10,308 bases of DNA from RUG760 sp045642205 (GCA_045642205.1 JAZUIK010000106.1:1-10308), one strand, 5' to 3'. Numbered from the stretch's first letter, positions 1-6,574 are shown. Numbers and translations are program-made. The notes: generated by a model not told the origin, from the letters alone.

Positions 1-169
1 CATACACGGTGAGCAGGATTATGTTTGTGCAACGTCTTATGCAAGGAAATATTATGGAGATATAACGGCACTTGATAAGGCATTCTATGAAATCAAGGGA
101 TGCGGCCATTCTCCGCATGCTGATAAACCCGAGGAAGTGGCAAATATCATAGCGGAATTGGATCAGTAA
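1..169 (+). CDS. alpha/beta hydrolase, C-terminal fragment
   Basis: The window opens inside this gene. Frame 2 is open from the edge to a TAA at 167-169, giving about 55 residues. The residues IHGEQDYVC near the start fit the strand and turn that carry the acidic catalytic residue of alpha/beta hydrolases (the Asp of GEQD). GCGHSPHADKPEEV further on fits the loop with the catalytic His (GCGHSPH) followed by the last helix, which ends NIIAELDQ. These are the two C-terminal members of a Ser-Asp-His triad; the nucleophile elbow would lie outside the window. Lipase, esterase and prolyl aminopeptidase-like members share this C-terminus, so the substrate cannot be named. A hairpin terminator follows 31 bases after the stop, so the gene ends its transcription unit. 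Confidence 0.8.
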   Translation, partial: IHGEQDYVCATSYARKYYGDITALDKAFYEIKGCGHSPHADKPEEVANIIAELDQ

Positions 170-200
170 ATCCAGTTTGTCGAGATAATACATTGTTATG

Positions 201-250
201 AAGGGATCCTGAGAGATTGCCGTATGTGGCAGCCTCTTGGGATCCCTTTT
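201..250 (+). terminator. intrinsic terminator after the hydrolase gene
   Basis: AAGGGATCC at 201-209 pairs perfectly with GGATCCCTT at 240-248. The stem continues inward with GAGAG against CTCTT and TGCC against GGCA, with one mismatch and a loop of about six bases at 222-227. The T run is short, only TTTT at 247-250. The strong stem makes termination plausible and separates the hydrolase from the PadR operon. Confidence 0.65.
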
Positions 251-294
251 CTGATGGAATCGGAGGGAAATAGTAAAAAATCAGTATAAGGCTG

Positions 295-323
295 TTGACA
301 AATATATCGGCAGGTGATATATT
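295..323 (+). promoter_or_regulatory. sigma-A promoter of the padR operon
   Basis: A perfect -35 box TTGACA lies at 295-300. After 17 bases comes TATATT at 318-323, a 5/6 match to the -10 consensus. Transcription would begin near 330, leaving a 5' leader of about 70 bases before the preferred PadR start. A perfect inverted repeat (AATATATC at 301-308, GATATATT at 316-323) fills the spacer and covers the -10 box, a position where a bound repressor would exclude RNA polymerase. Confidence 0.85.
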
Positions 324-384
324 ATAACCATGATATATCGAGAGACGATATAACGGTAAAGGATATATCATGAAAAGATATATC
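301..384 (+). repeat. six-copy GATATATC half-site array, probable PadR operator
   Basis: Six copies of an 8-base element close to the palindrome GATATATC begin at 301, 316, 332, 347, 362 and 377, so start-to-start steps are 15, 16, 15, 15 and 15 bases. Copies 332, 362 and 377 are exact. Copies 301 (AATATATC), 316 (GATATATT) and 347 (GATATAAC) each differ at one base. Neighbouring copies also form inverted repeats, for example TATATCG-AGAGA-CGATATA at 334-352. The array runs from just after the -35 box through the -10 box and leader to the ribosome binding site. PadR proteins are usually autorepressors, so this is inferred to be the site of the PadR encoded next. Confidence 0.7.
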
Positions 385-402
385 GAAAAGGAGAATCAGA
401 AG

Positions 403-729
403 ATGCCTGTTCAGGAAACACCGCTTACAGAAAGCTTTTACTATATTTTGTTATCCTTACGTAAACCCAATCACGGTTACGGAATCATCCAGGAGGTCAG
501 TGAACTGACCGGTGGAAGAGTACAGCTTGGTGCAGGAACCTTATATGGGGCCTTACAGTCCCTTGAGAAAAAGGGCTGGATCAATCTGGTCTATATGGAT
601 GAAGCTTCCAGAAAAAAGAAAGAGTATGTCATCACTCCTCAGGGACAGGAAATGTTCCGGAAAGAAAGGGAGAGATTGATGGAACTGGTCGAAAATGGTA
701 AACTGATGGAGGAAAGTCACAATGCGTAA
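403..729 (+). CDS. PadR-family transcriptional regulator
   Basis: This 108-residue winged-helix regulator is of the short PadR class. LTESFYYILLSL (8-19) and HGYGIIQEV (24-32) give the first helices. LGAGTLYGALQSLEKKGWI (42-60) is the recognition helix region with the typical GTLYxxLxxLEKKG pattern. RKKKEYVITPQG (70-81) is the wing, and the rest is the C-terminal dimerisation helix. The frame is open from an ATG at 370, but I prefer ATG 403. It has a strong AAAAGGAG at 386-393, the family homology begins just after it, and the residues coded from 370 fall inside the operator repeats. The gene overlaps the DUF2812 gene by 8 bases, a common pairing in Firmicutes. It probably represses its own operon; the inducer is unknown. 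Confidence 0.92.
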   Translation: MPVQETPLTESFYYILLSLRKPNHGYGIIQEVSELTGGRVQLGAGTLYGALQSLEKKGWINLVYMDEASRKKKEYVITPQGQEMFRKERERLMELVENGKLMEESHNA

Positions 730-1414
730 GTTCAGATTGTATTTTGATAAGGATAAGGAGATCAGCTGGCTGAATGAGATGGCAGCACAGGGCTGGGCCA
801 TGACCGGCTTTTTTGCAGGTATGTTTACCTTTGACGAGTGCGAGCCGGGAGCATATCTCTATCAGGTGGATTTCAGCAATCGCTTTGGCAGTGTATCGGA
901 AGATTACCGAGAACTGATGAAGGAAATGGACATTGAGATCATTCAGTGCTGGGGATATTGGATCATACTCCGTAAAAAAGCAGAAGAAGGTCCCTTCGAA
1001 CTGTATACGGATGTGGATTCTCAGATCGAACACTATACAAAGATTAGAAAGTTGTTCAAAGCAGTGACGATTGTTGAATTACTCTGCCTCTTCTTTGTAA
1101 CTGCAAGTGCAAGTATGTCCCATGATACAGTTAGCTGGATTACAGTCGTTATCATGTCGGTTGTCGTTATGGCATTCGTCAGTGTCACTGTCCGCACAGG
1201 AGATACGATCCGAATGTTAAAAGAGCGCAAGACAGGTGTTGAAGAACCTCGTCAAACGGCTTCGCCTGTTTTACTGGTGGGTCTGCTCATCAATGCGATC
1301 AGAATGGTGATACTGGAATATATTCCGGATCTGCCGGCCAATCTTCTTGGCATTCTGGCAATTGTCCTGATGCTGACTGGAATTGCTCAGATGGCTGTCA
1401 GAAAGAAAAATTAA
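722..1414 (+). CDS. DUF2812 domain-containing membrane protein
   Basis: This protein has 230 residues. The N-terminal 110 or so match the DUF2812 pattern: FRLYFDKDKEISWLNEMAAQ (4-23) then GW, a Tyr- and Phe-rich stretch with YLYQVDF, EDYRELM, and a closing CWGYWIILRKK. Four hydrophobic helices follow at about 112-132, 137-157, 181-199 and 205-225, with a charged loop at 160-178. The soluble domain therefore sits at the membrane, probably on the cytoplasmic side. The start ATG overlaps the end of padR by 8 bases, with GGAGG at 708-712 inside padR, so the two are translationally coupled. The family is typically encoded beside a PadR regulator and its biochemical role is unknown. An accessory or sensing role for the PadR partner is an inference from gene order only. 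Confidence 0.85.
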   Translation: MRKFRLYFDKDKEISWLNEMAAQGWAMTGFFAGMFTFDECEPGAYLYQVDFSNRFGSVSEDYRELMKEMDIEIIQCWGYWIILRKKAEEGPFELYTDVDSQIEHYTKIRKLFKAVTIVELLCLFFVTASASMSHDTVSWITVVIMSVVVMAFVSVTVRTGDTIRMLKERKTGVEEPRQTASPVLLVGLLINAIRMVILEYIPDLPANLLGILAIVLMLTGIAQMAVRKKN

Positions 1415-1426
1415 GGAAGATACGAA

Positions 1427-2890
1427 ATGAATTCAAAAGAAAAAGCATTTCTGAAAAGAAATCTGATCGTTATTCTCACGATCCTGGCATTGTTTGCACT
1501 GGTCTGTCTGATCAGCGCAAAAGTAATGGGAAACGATTACAAAGATAATCTGTTTGTCTGGGAATCTGAGCAGAAGTATAACCAGTTGGAGGTCGGACAG
1601 ATCCGGATCGAATTTGACAAGGATGATATCGTACAACTGGAGTCCCTCAAAAAAGAAGAGGGCCGGTACGTCTATACATTAAGTCCGGTAAACAGGGGAG
1701 AAGTGTTTATGACTGTTTATCTGGGGGACACGGAGGAGATTCTCCACGAGACTTATTTCAGGGTTTTACCATCAGGTACGATCGTAGAGATTTCCACAGG
1801 CAATTTTACCAATTATCGAGCCTTTCACCTGATCATGCTACTGTTTTGCTTTACTCTGACGTTGGTGTTGTGGATATCCTTTGCCTATGTACAGAAAGAA
1901 TTGAAATACAGCTACCAGGCAATCTTCTTTTCCGGTCTTGCGATCTGGATGACTTTGATCTCCATTTTGCAGATCAGAGTCTGGTTGATGAAGGTTACTA
2001 TGTTGAACGTATACAGTGTCCTTAAGATGGCTGCTTTAAATTTCATGCTGCTGAGTTCTCCACTCATGCTGATCTTCTGTATTGCACTGTCTGTGAGCAA
2101 TATCCAGCTGATCCGAAAGGAAGGATTTCATCCTGCAAATGCACTGGGTATCCTTCTTTCCTTCGTTATGATCGGTGGTATTATCGGTGCGATGCTGATA
2201 TCGAACAGTTTTTCAGGGGGATCGGATATGCAGCTTAAGATATTTGATGCCAGTACAGGAATATACCACTCCATCTATGCATTTTTTGAGTGCTTCCTGA
2301 TCGGTGCGATTATATGTGGTACCGTGGCTGCAAAGCATGAACCGGACTATGACAAGGATTATCTTGTCATTCTGGGATGTCAGGTGAAGCCGGATGGCAG
2401 TTTATATCCCCTGATCAGGGGACGAGTAGACAGAGCGATCGCCTTCTATCAGAAACAGTTGGAGAAGACCGGCAAGAAGGCAGTTTTTGTTCCTTCCGGA
2501 GGACAGGGACCCGATGAGGTCATGTCAGAGGCGGCAGCTATGAAGCGGTATCTTCTGGAGAATGGAATTCCGGAAGAACAGATCCTTCTGGAGGATCAAT
2601 CCGCCAATACCATTGAGAATATGTCTTTTTCCAGGAAACTGATCGAGGAAAGAACGCCGGATGCGAAAGTTGTCTTTTCCACCACGAATTATCATGTATT
2701 CAGAAGTGGTATCATTTCCAGACAGCAGCAGTTTGAACCGGATGGTATGGGAAGTAGGACGAAATGGTATTTCTGGCCTAATGCATTTATCAGAGAAGTG
2801 GTCGGAATGGTGGTCTATAAGTGGAAGTCCATCGTGATCGTTCTGATCCCCATCGTTGCCTTTCTGATCGCGATCCAGTTTGTGGGTTAA
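1427..2890 (+). CDS. multi-pass membrane protein with DUF218 (YdcF/SanA-like) domain
   Basis: This protein has 487 residues. A first helix at about 12-32 is followed by a roughly 100-residue, probably extracytoplasmic segment (33-130) rich in acidic residues and beta-prone stretches. Helices follow at about 132-155, 164-186, 203-224, 237-258 and 283-302. Then comes a DUF218 domain (about 311-455): DYLVILGCQV, RGRVDRAIAFY, VPSGGQ, SEAAAMKRYL, then ENGIPEEQILLEDQSANTIE within 378-397, and STTNYHVFRSG. A last helix at 466-485 ends the protein. DUF218 is found in E. coli SanA, YdcF and ElyC, which have been linked to the cell envelope; its reaction is not established. The gene follows DUF2812 after 12 bases with AAGGAAG at 1413-1419, so it is the third gene of the PadR operon. 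No clear terminator is seen after it. Confidence 0.85.
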   Translation: MNSKEKAFLKRNLIVILTILALFALVCLISAKVMGNDYKDNLFVWESEQKYNQLEVGQIRIEFDKDDIVQLESLKKEEGRYVYTLSPVNRGEVFMTVYLGDTEEILHETYFRVLPSGTIVEISTGNFTNYRAFHLIMLLFCFTLTLVLWISFAYVQKELKYSYQAIFFSGLAIWMTLISILQIRVWLMKVTMLNVYSVLKMAALNFMLLSSPLMLIFCIALSVSNIQLIRKEGFHPANALGILLSFVMIGGIIGAMLISNSFSGGSDMQLKIFDASTGIYHSIYAFFECFLIGAIICGTVAAKHEPDYDKDYLVILGCQVKPDGSLYPLIRGRVDRAIAFYQKQLEKTGKKAVFVPSGGQGPDEVMSEAAAMKRYLLENGIPEEQILLEDQSANTIENMSFSRKLIEERTPDAKVVFSTTNYHVFRSGIISRQQQFEPDGMGSRTKWYFWPNAFIREVVGMVVYKWKSIVIVLIPIVAFLIAIQFVG

Positions 2891-2922
2891 ACAGGAAAAA
2901 TGAGAATAATTTATCCGCTTTG

Positions 2923-2952
2923 TTGACAAAGGTGTTTGCCGGATGATACAAT
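2923..2952 (+). promoter_or_regulatory. sigma-A promoter of the trp T-box operon
   Basis: A perfect TTGACA at 2923-2928 is separated by 18 bases from TACAAT (5/6) at 2947-2952, placing the start of the RNA near 2959. The -35 box lies inside the palindrome CTTTGT-TG-ACAAAG (2918-2931), and the -10 box inside GATGAT-ACA-ATCATC (2942-2956). The promoter starts only 33 bases after the upstream stop codon. Confidence 0.82.
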
Positions 2953-2960
2953 CATCAACA

Positions 2961-3248
2961 GTTTAACACGCTAAACCGATGAAGCGGAGATAACGGCAGT
3001 GATGCCTTCACAGAGAGTTCGGGATGCTGAGATCCGGATAAGAAACACATTGTCAAATGGACCGCGGAGGGCGCAGTCAAATGCAGGTTTTCTGCAAAGT
3101 ATTCTGCGACGTTCAGGCAGACGTCACTTGCCGGGGATATGATAGTATCTTGCTAAGCGCACGGGTAACCGTGAATCAAGGTGGCACCGCGGATCATTTG
3201 TATGTATTCGTCCTTGATAGAGAGAATCGCTCTGTCAAGGACGTTTTT
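2961..3248 (+). promoter_or_regulatory. T-box riboswitch, tRNA-Trp specific
   Basis: The conserved T-box AAGGTGGCACCGCGG lies at 3178-3192, and its antiterminator partner CGTCCTT at 3209-3215 overlaps the 5' arm of the terminator. Stem I can be drawn: GCGG (2984-2987) pairs with CCGC (3062-3065), and GGCAGTG (2995-3001) pairs with CATTGTC (3048-3054). The internal loop between them carries AAATGGA (3055-3061), whose TGG at 3058-3060 is the Trp codon in the specifier position. GGGATGCTGAGATCC (3021-3035) fits the conserved upper part of stem I. CACGG-GTAA-CCGTG (3160-3173) is a small hairpin where stem III is expected. Uncharged tRNA-Trp should stabilise the antiterminator and allow trpEG transcription. 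The downstream genes agree with the specifier. Confidence 0.95.
3209..3248 (+). terminator. T-box regulated terminator
   Basis: CGTCCTTGATAGAG (3209-3222) pairs with CTCTGTCAAGGACG (3230-3243), with A·G opposed near the middle, followed by TTTTT at 3244-3248. Its 5' arm is shared with the antiterminator formed with the T-box at 3178-3192, so the two structures exclude each other. Confidence 0.9.
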
Positions 3249-3262
3249 GATTTTTAGAAGAG

Positions 3263-3297
3263 AAGACTCCTTTGACATCGAGCAAGGGAGTCTTTTT
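3263..3297 (+). terminator. second intrinsic terminator in the trp leader
   Basis: AAGACTCCTTTG (3263-3274) pairs with CAAGGGAGTCTT (3283-3294) as 12 base pairs with one G-U, an 8-base loop, and TTTTT at 3293-3297. It lies after the T-box terminator and only a few bases before the trpE ribosome binding site (GGAGG, 3302-3306). By shape it is as good a terminator as the first. Any transcript allowed past the T-box must also pass it. Confidence 0.8.
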
Positions 3298-3314
3298 ATT
3301 TGGAGGTATGGAGT

Positions 3315-4781
3315 ATGAACTTTTCTCCTAGTCTTGAAGAAGTCAGTCGCATTGCCAGAACAGGTAATTACAACGTGATCCCCATCAGCTGTGAACTGCT
3401 GTCGGATTTTACCACACCCATCGAGACCATGCGCATTCTGAAGAATGTTTCCACCCATTGTTATCTGCTGGAATCCGCACAGGCCAATGAGACCTGGGGC
3501 CGATATACCTTTCTTGGTTTTGATCCCAAAATGGAGATCACCTGTATTGACGGAGAACTGAAGGCGGGCAATCTCAAGATCAAAACAGATGATCCTTCTG
3601 CTTTCCTGCGCCAGATCCTCTCTGATTACAAGAGCCCAAAGTTTGACTATCTGCCTTCTTTCACCGGTGGTCTGGTTGGCTATTTTTCCTACGACTATCT
3701 GGGATACAGTGAACCTACGGTCCGCCGTGATGTAGAAGATACGGAAGACTTCAAGGATGTGGACCTGATGCTGTTTGACAAGGTCATTGCCTTTGATAAC
3801 CTGAAGCAGAAGATCATCCTTATCGTCAACATGCCTTTGGAAGATGTAGAGGTAGGGTATAACAAGGCAGTCATGGAGCTTAAGCAGCTGGCTGATCTGA
3901 TGAAGAACGGGGAAAAGAAAAACGAACCCAGCGGAAAACTCTTAGGACCGGTAACCCCTCTGTTTGATAAGGAGAGGTTCTGTGCCATGGTCGAGAAGGC
4001 AAAGTACTATATCCACGAGGGAGATATCTTCCAGATCGTTCTTTCCAACAGGCTCAGTGCTCCCTTTGAAGGCAGTCTCTTTAATACATACCGTATGCTG
4101 AGGACCATCAATCCTTCCCCTTACATGTTCTATTTCTCCGGTACCGATGTTGAGGTAGCGGGAGCTTCTCCGGAGACGCTGGTCAAGTTGGAGAACGGTG
4201 TCCTTCACACCTTCCCTCTGGCTGGAACCAGACCCAGAGGAAAGACAGACGAAGAAGATCAGCAGCTGGAAAGAGAACTTCTCGCAGATGAGAAGGAACT
4301 GGCAGAGCATAACATGCTGGTGGATCTTGGCAGAAATGATCTGGGAAAGATCAGTCGCTTTGGCACTGTCAAGGTAGAGAAACTCCATTCCATCGAGCGC
4401 TTCTCCCATGTCATGCACATCGGATCTACGGTGCGAGGTGAGATCGATGATCAGCATGATGCACTGGACGCCATCGAAGCTGTCCTGCCTGCAGGAACTT
4501 TATCCGGTGCACCTAAGATCAGAGCCTGTCAGCTGATCGGTGAACTGGAAAATAATAAGCGTGGTATCTATGGCGGAGCCATCGGTTACATCGATTTCAC
4601 CGGCAATATGGATACCTGTATCGCGATCCGTATCGCTTATAAGAAGAACGGTAAGGTCTTTGTTCGAAGCGGAGCCGGTATCGTTGCGGATTCCGTTCCC
4701 GAAAAGGAATTTGAAGAGTGTCTGAATAAAGCAAGAGCATCCCTGAAAGCATTGGAGATGGCACAGGAGGTGGACGTATGA
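3315..4781 (+). CDS. trpE: anthranilate synthase component I
   Basis: TrpE makes anthranilate from chorismate, with ammonia delivered by TrpG, as the first committed step of tryptophan synthesis. The protein has 488 residues, normal for the family. The N-terminal domain carries the LLES motif (51-54) associated with tryptophan feedback inhibition in TrpE. The chorismate-binding domain (about 215-480) shows GDIFQIVLSNR (236-246), INPSPYMFY (265-273), GASPETLV (283-290), PLAGTRPRG (301-309), DLGRNDLG (337-344), LPAGTLSGAPKIRA (391-404) and GGAIGY (420-425). The frame is open from a TTG at 3300, but ATG 3315 is the start because GGAGG at 3302-3306 sits 8 bases before it. The stop overlaps trpG by 4 bases (ATGA). 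LLES and the trpG partner favour trpE over pabB. Confidence 0.97.
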   Translation: MNFSPSLEEVSRIARTGNYNVIPISCELLSDFTTPIETMRILKNVSTHCYLLESAQANETWGRYTFLGFDPKMEITCIDGELKAGNLKIKTDDPSAFLRQILSDYKSPKFDYLPSFTGGLVGYFSYDYLGYSEPTVRRDVEDTEDFKDVDLMLFDKVIAFDNLKQKIILIVNMPLEDVEVGYNKAVMELKQLADLMKNGEKKNEPSGKLLGPVTPLFDKERFCAMVEKAKYYIHEGDIFQIVLSNRLSAPFEGSLFNTYRMLRTINPSPYMFYFSGTDVEVAGASPETLVKLENGVLHTFPLAGTRPRGKTDEEDQQLERELLADEKELAEHNMLVDLGRNDLGKISRFGTVKVEKLHSIERFSHVMHIGSTVRGEIDDQHDALDAIEAVLPAGTLSGAPKIRACQLIGELENNKRGIYGGAIGYIDFTGNMDTCIAIRIAYKKNGKVFVRSGAGIVADSVPEKEFEECLNKARASLKALEMAQEVDV

Positions 4782-5347
4782 TCCTGTTAGTCGATAATTA
4801 CGATAGTTTTTCCTATAACCTGTATCAGTTGATCGGAGAGATCGATCCCTCCATCAAGGTCATCCGTAATGATGAGATGACCATCGAAGAGATCAGACAG
4901 TTAAGTCCTGATCATATCATCTTATCTCCCGGACCCGGCCGTCCGGAAGATGCGGGTATCATCGTGGAAGCAGCCAGGACTCTTGGAAAAGAGATCCCTA
5001 TCCTGGGTGTATGTCTGGGCCATCAGGCCATCTGCGCTGCTTTTGGAGCGACAGTTACCTATGCAAAGCAATTGATGCACGGTAAGCAGTCTGATGTAGA
5101 GTTTGATCCGGAATGCACCCTGTTTGAAGGGTGTCCGAAGGTTGCACCGGTTGCCAGATACCATTCCCTGGCAGCGGATCCTGATACGATCCCGGATTGC
5201 CTGAAGGTGACTGCGGTAACGACAGAAGGGGAGATCATGGCGGTACAGCACAAGGAGTATCCGATCTATGGTGTCCAGTTCCATCCCGAGTCCATTATGA
5301 CCCCGGACGGAAAGCAGATGCTTGATAATTTCATCCATAAGATCTGA
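4778..5347 (+). CDS. trpG: anthranilate synthase component II, glutamine amidotransferase
   Basis: This is a 189-residue class I glutamine amidotransferase that hydrolyses glutamine and passes ammonia to TrpE. LLVDNYDSFSYNL (3-15) is the usual TrpG/PabA opening. LSPGPGRPEDAG (49-60) is the oxyanion-side loop. GVCLGHQ (77-83) contains the nucleophile Cys79, and VQFHPES (166-172) supplies His169 and Glu171, so the triad is complete. The start codon overlaps the trpE stop as ATGA, with GGAGG at 4766-4770 inside trpE, which implies coupled translation of the two subunits. TrpG can also serve as PabA in some bacteria, which cannot be judged here. No trpD follows and no clear terminator is seen downstream. 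Confidence 0.96.
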   Translation: MILLVDNYDSFSYNLYQLIGEIDPSIKVIRNDEMTIEEIRQLSPDHIILSPGPGRPEDAGIIVEAARTLGKEIPILGVCLGHQAICAAFGATVTYAKQLMHGKQSDVEFDPECTLFEGCPKVAPVARYHSLAADPDTIPDCLKVTAVTTEGEIMAVQHKEYPIYGVQFHPESIMTPDGKQMLDNFIHKI

Positions 5348-5482
5348 GAAAGTAACGAAGGAGAGAGCGTTCTTAAGGGAAATAGAGGGAAATCTGTAGA
5401 AAATGACAGATGAGAACCGTACGATTTAGAGTACAATATATCCATCAATCTATGTGCTATCTTTGGATGAAAGGAGTCGGTG
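5348..5482 (+). promoter_or_regulatory. trpG to cyclase gap with a possible weak -10 box
   Basis: TACAAT at 5432-5437 is a fair -10 box, but no convincing -35 is found: ATGACA at 5403-5408 lies 23 bases away, which is too far. No strong terminator for trpEG is visible; ATCTGT/ACAGAT (5392-5411) is a small hairpin with no T run. The cyclase gene may be read partly from the trp promoter. AAAGGAG at 5470-5476 is its ribosome binding site. Confidence 0.3.
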
Positions 5483-6574
5483 ATGTCTAAAGGATTCTTC
5501 GAAAAAATGAAACGTATCCTTCTGTATGGAAATGCAGAAAAAGAGACTTTCGAAAAGATCTATCCCGATATTACAAAAAGCAGTCGTACGAACCTGCTGG
5601 TCTTCTCCTGGATCGTGGTAGTGGGTGTGGCCTGTATGATGATCGCCAGTTTCTTTGAAGAGTCACTGGTGAAGAACCGATTGATCTATTCCATTTTGCT
5701 TGCGGGTAATCTGGTGATCGCACTGTGGGTTTCTCATATCAAGGAAACAAACCATAGAGTTATTTATACACTTATCTATCTGTTCGTTGGCATGCTGTTC
5801 CTCTTTGGTATCGATCTGGGAACCTTTATCGAACCCAATGAGGTAACGGTCAGTTTTCCGATCCTTCTCTTTGCGGTACCTCTGTTATTTACCGATGTTC
5901 CCTGGAGAATGGACCTGGCTATCCTGATCGGATTGATCCTGTATTATGTTGCAGCTAAGATTACCCAGACACCGCTGATCCTGGGATATAACATGACCAG
6001 TATCATTCCCTATGGCATTATCTCCATGGTGGTCAGTGCGTACATGATGTCTATCAAGATCCGCCGTTTTGTTCTGGAAAGTGAAAACAAGAATCTGATC
6101 GAAAAGGATCAGCTGACCGGTATGCTGAACAGACGATGCTTTGAACAAAAGGTGCATCAGATCCGTGAGGCGGGATGTGAAGAGGGGATCATGGTCTGTG
6201 CCTTTGACCTGAACCGGTTGAAGCCCGTTAATGATAATCTGGGACATCATGCCGGAGATGAACTGATCAAAGGAGCGGCAGGTTGTATCGAAGGCGTCTT
6301 TGGTCATTATGGAGTCTGCTATCGTATCGGTGGTGATGAGTTCATGGCTATCCTCGGTCCGGCTCTTCCTTTGGAAGAGGAACTGAAGGTGGCACTGGAA
6401 CATCGCTGTGCCAGTTTCTCCGGCACTTATGTGTCCGGACTTTCCATTGCGGTAGGTATGGTGACAGCGAAGGAAGGTGAGGATATCGACGAGCTGATCC
6501 GTCAGGCAGACAAGGAAATGTACGAAGATAAGCAGCGATATTATATTCAGGCAGGACTCGAACCAAGAAAATGA
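5483..6574 (+). CDS. membrane-anchored diguanylate cyclase (GGDEF)
   Basis: This protein is predicted to join two GTP into cyclic di-GMP. It has 363 residues. A short basic cytoplasmic start is followed by about six helices (roughly 36-57, 67-85, 93-110, 122-136, 144-160, 172-191), which form an integral membrane sensor unlike any I can name. A linker (192-206) leads to the GGDEF domain: DQLTGMLNRR (209-218), FDLNRLKPVNDNLGHHAGDE (241-260), YRIGGDEF (280-287) and RQADKEMYEDK (340-350). The GGDEF signature and metal-binding Asp residues are intact, so it should be active. The RxxD product-inhibition site expected just before GGDEF is absent (GHYG at 274-277). ATG 5483 is preferred to GTG 5480 for its 6-base spacing from AAAGGAG. 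A terminator follows, so the gene ends its unit. Confidence 0.92.
   Translation: MSKGFFEKMKRILLYGNAEKETFEKIYPDITKSSRTNLLVFSWIVVVGVACMMIASFFEESLVKNRLIYSILLAGNLVIALWVSHIKETNHRVIYTLIYLFVGMLFLFGIDLGTFIEPNEVTVSFPILLFAVPLLFTDVPWRMDLAILIGLILYYVAAKITQTPLILGYNMTSIIPYGIISMVVSAYMMSIKIRRFVLESENKNLIEKDQLTGMLNRRCFEQKVHQIREAGCEEGIMVCAFDLNRLKPVNDNLGHHAGDELIKGAAGCIEGVFGHYGVCYRIGGDEFMAILGPALPLEEELKVALEHRCASFSGTYVSGLSIAVGMVTAKEGEDIDELIRQADKEMYEDKQRYYIQAGLEPRK

Noticed and set aside
147..371. Open frame on the - strand across the padR promoter
   Set aside because: It spans the hydrolase stop, a terminator and the operator array, and its protein has no recognisable feature.
370..402. Eleven-codon N-terminal extension of PadR from ATG 370
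   Set aside because: The ribosome binding site and family homology favour ATG 403, and this stretch contains an operator half-site and the Shine-Dalgarno of the downstream start.
3057..3257. Open frame inside the T-box leader
   Set aside because: It covers stem I, the T-box and the terminator, all accounted for by RNA structure, and no leader-peptide role is needed in T-box control.
3942..4457. Long open frame on the - strand inside trpE (171 codons)
   Set aside because: It lies antisense to strongly conserved TrpE motifs, shows no recognisable domain, and its existence follows from the codon bias of the + strand gene.
5392..5411. ATCTGT/ACAGAT hairpin as trpG terminator
   Set aside because: The stem has only six pairs and no T run follows.
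5885..6403. Long open frame on the - strand inside the cyclase gene (172 codons)
   Set aside because: Antisense to the GGDEF domain, with no recognisable motif.
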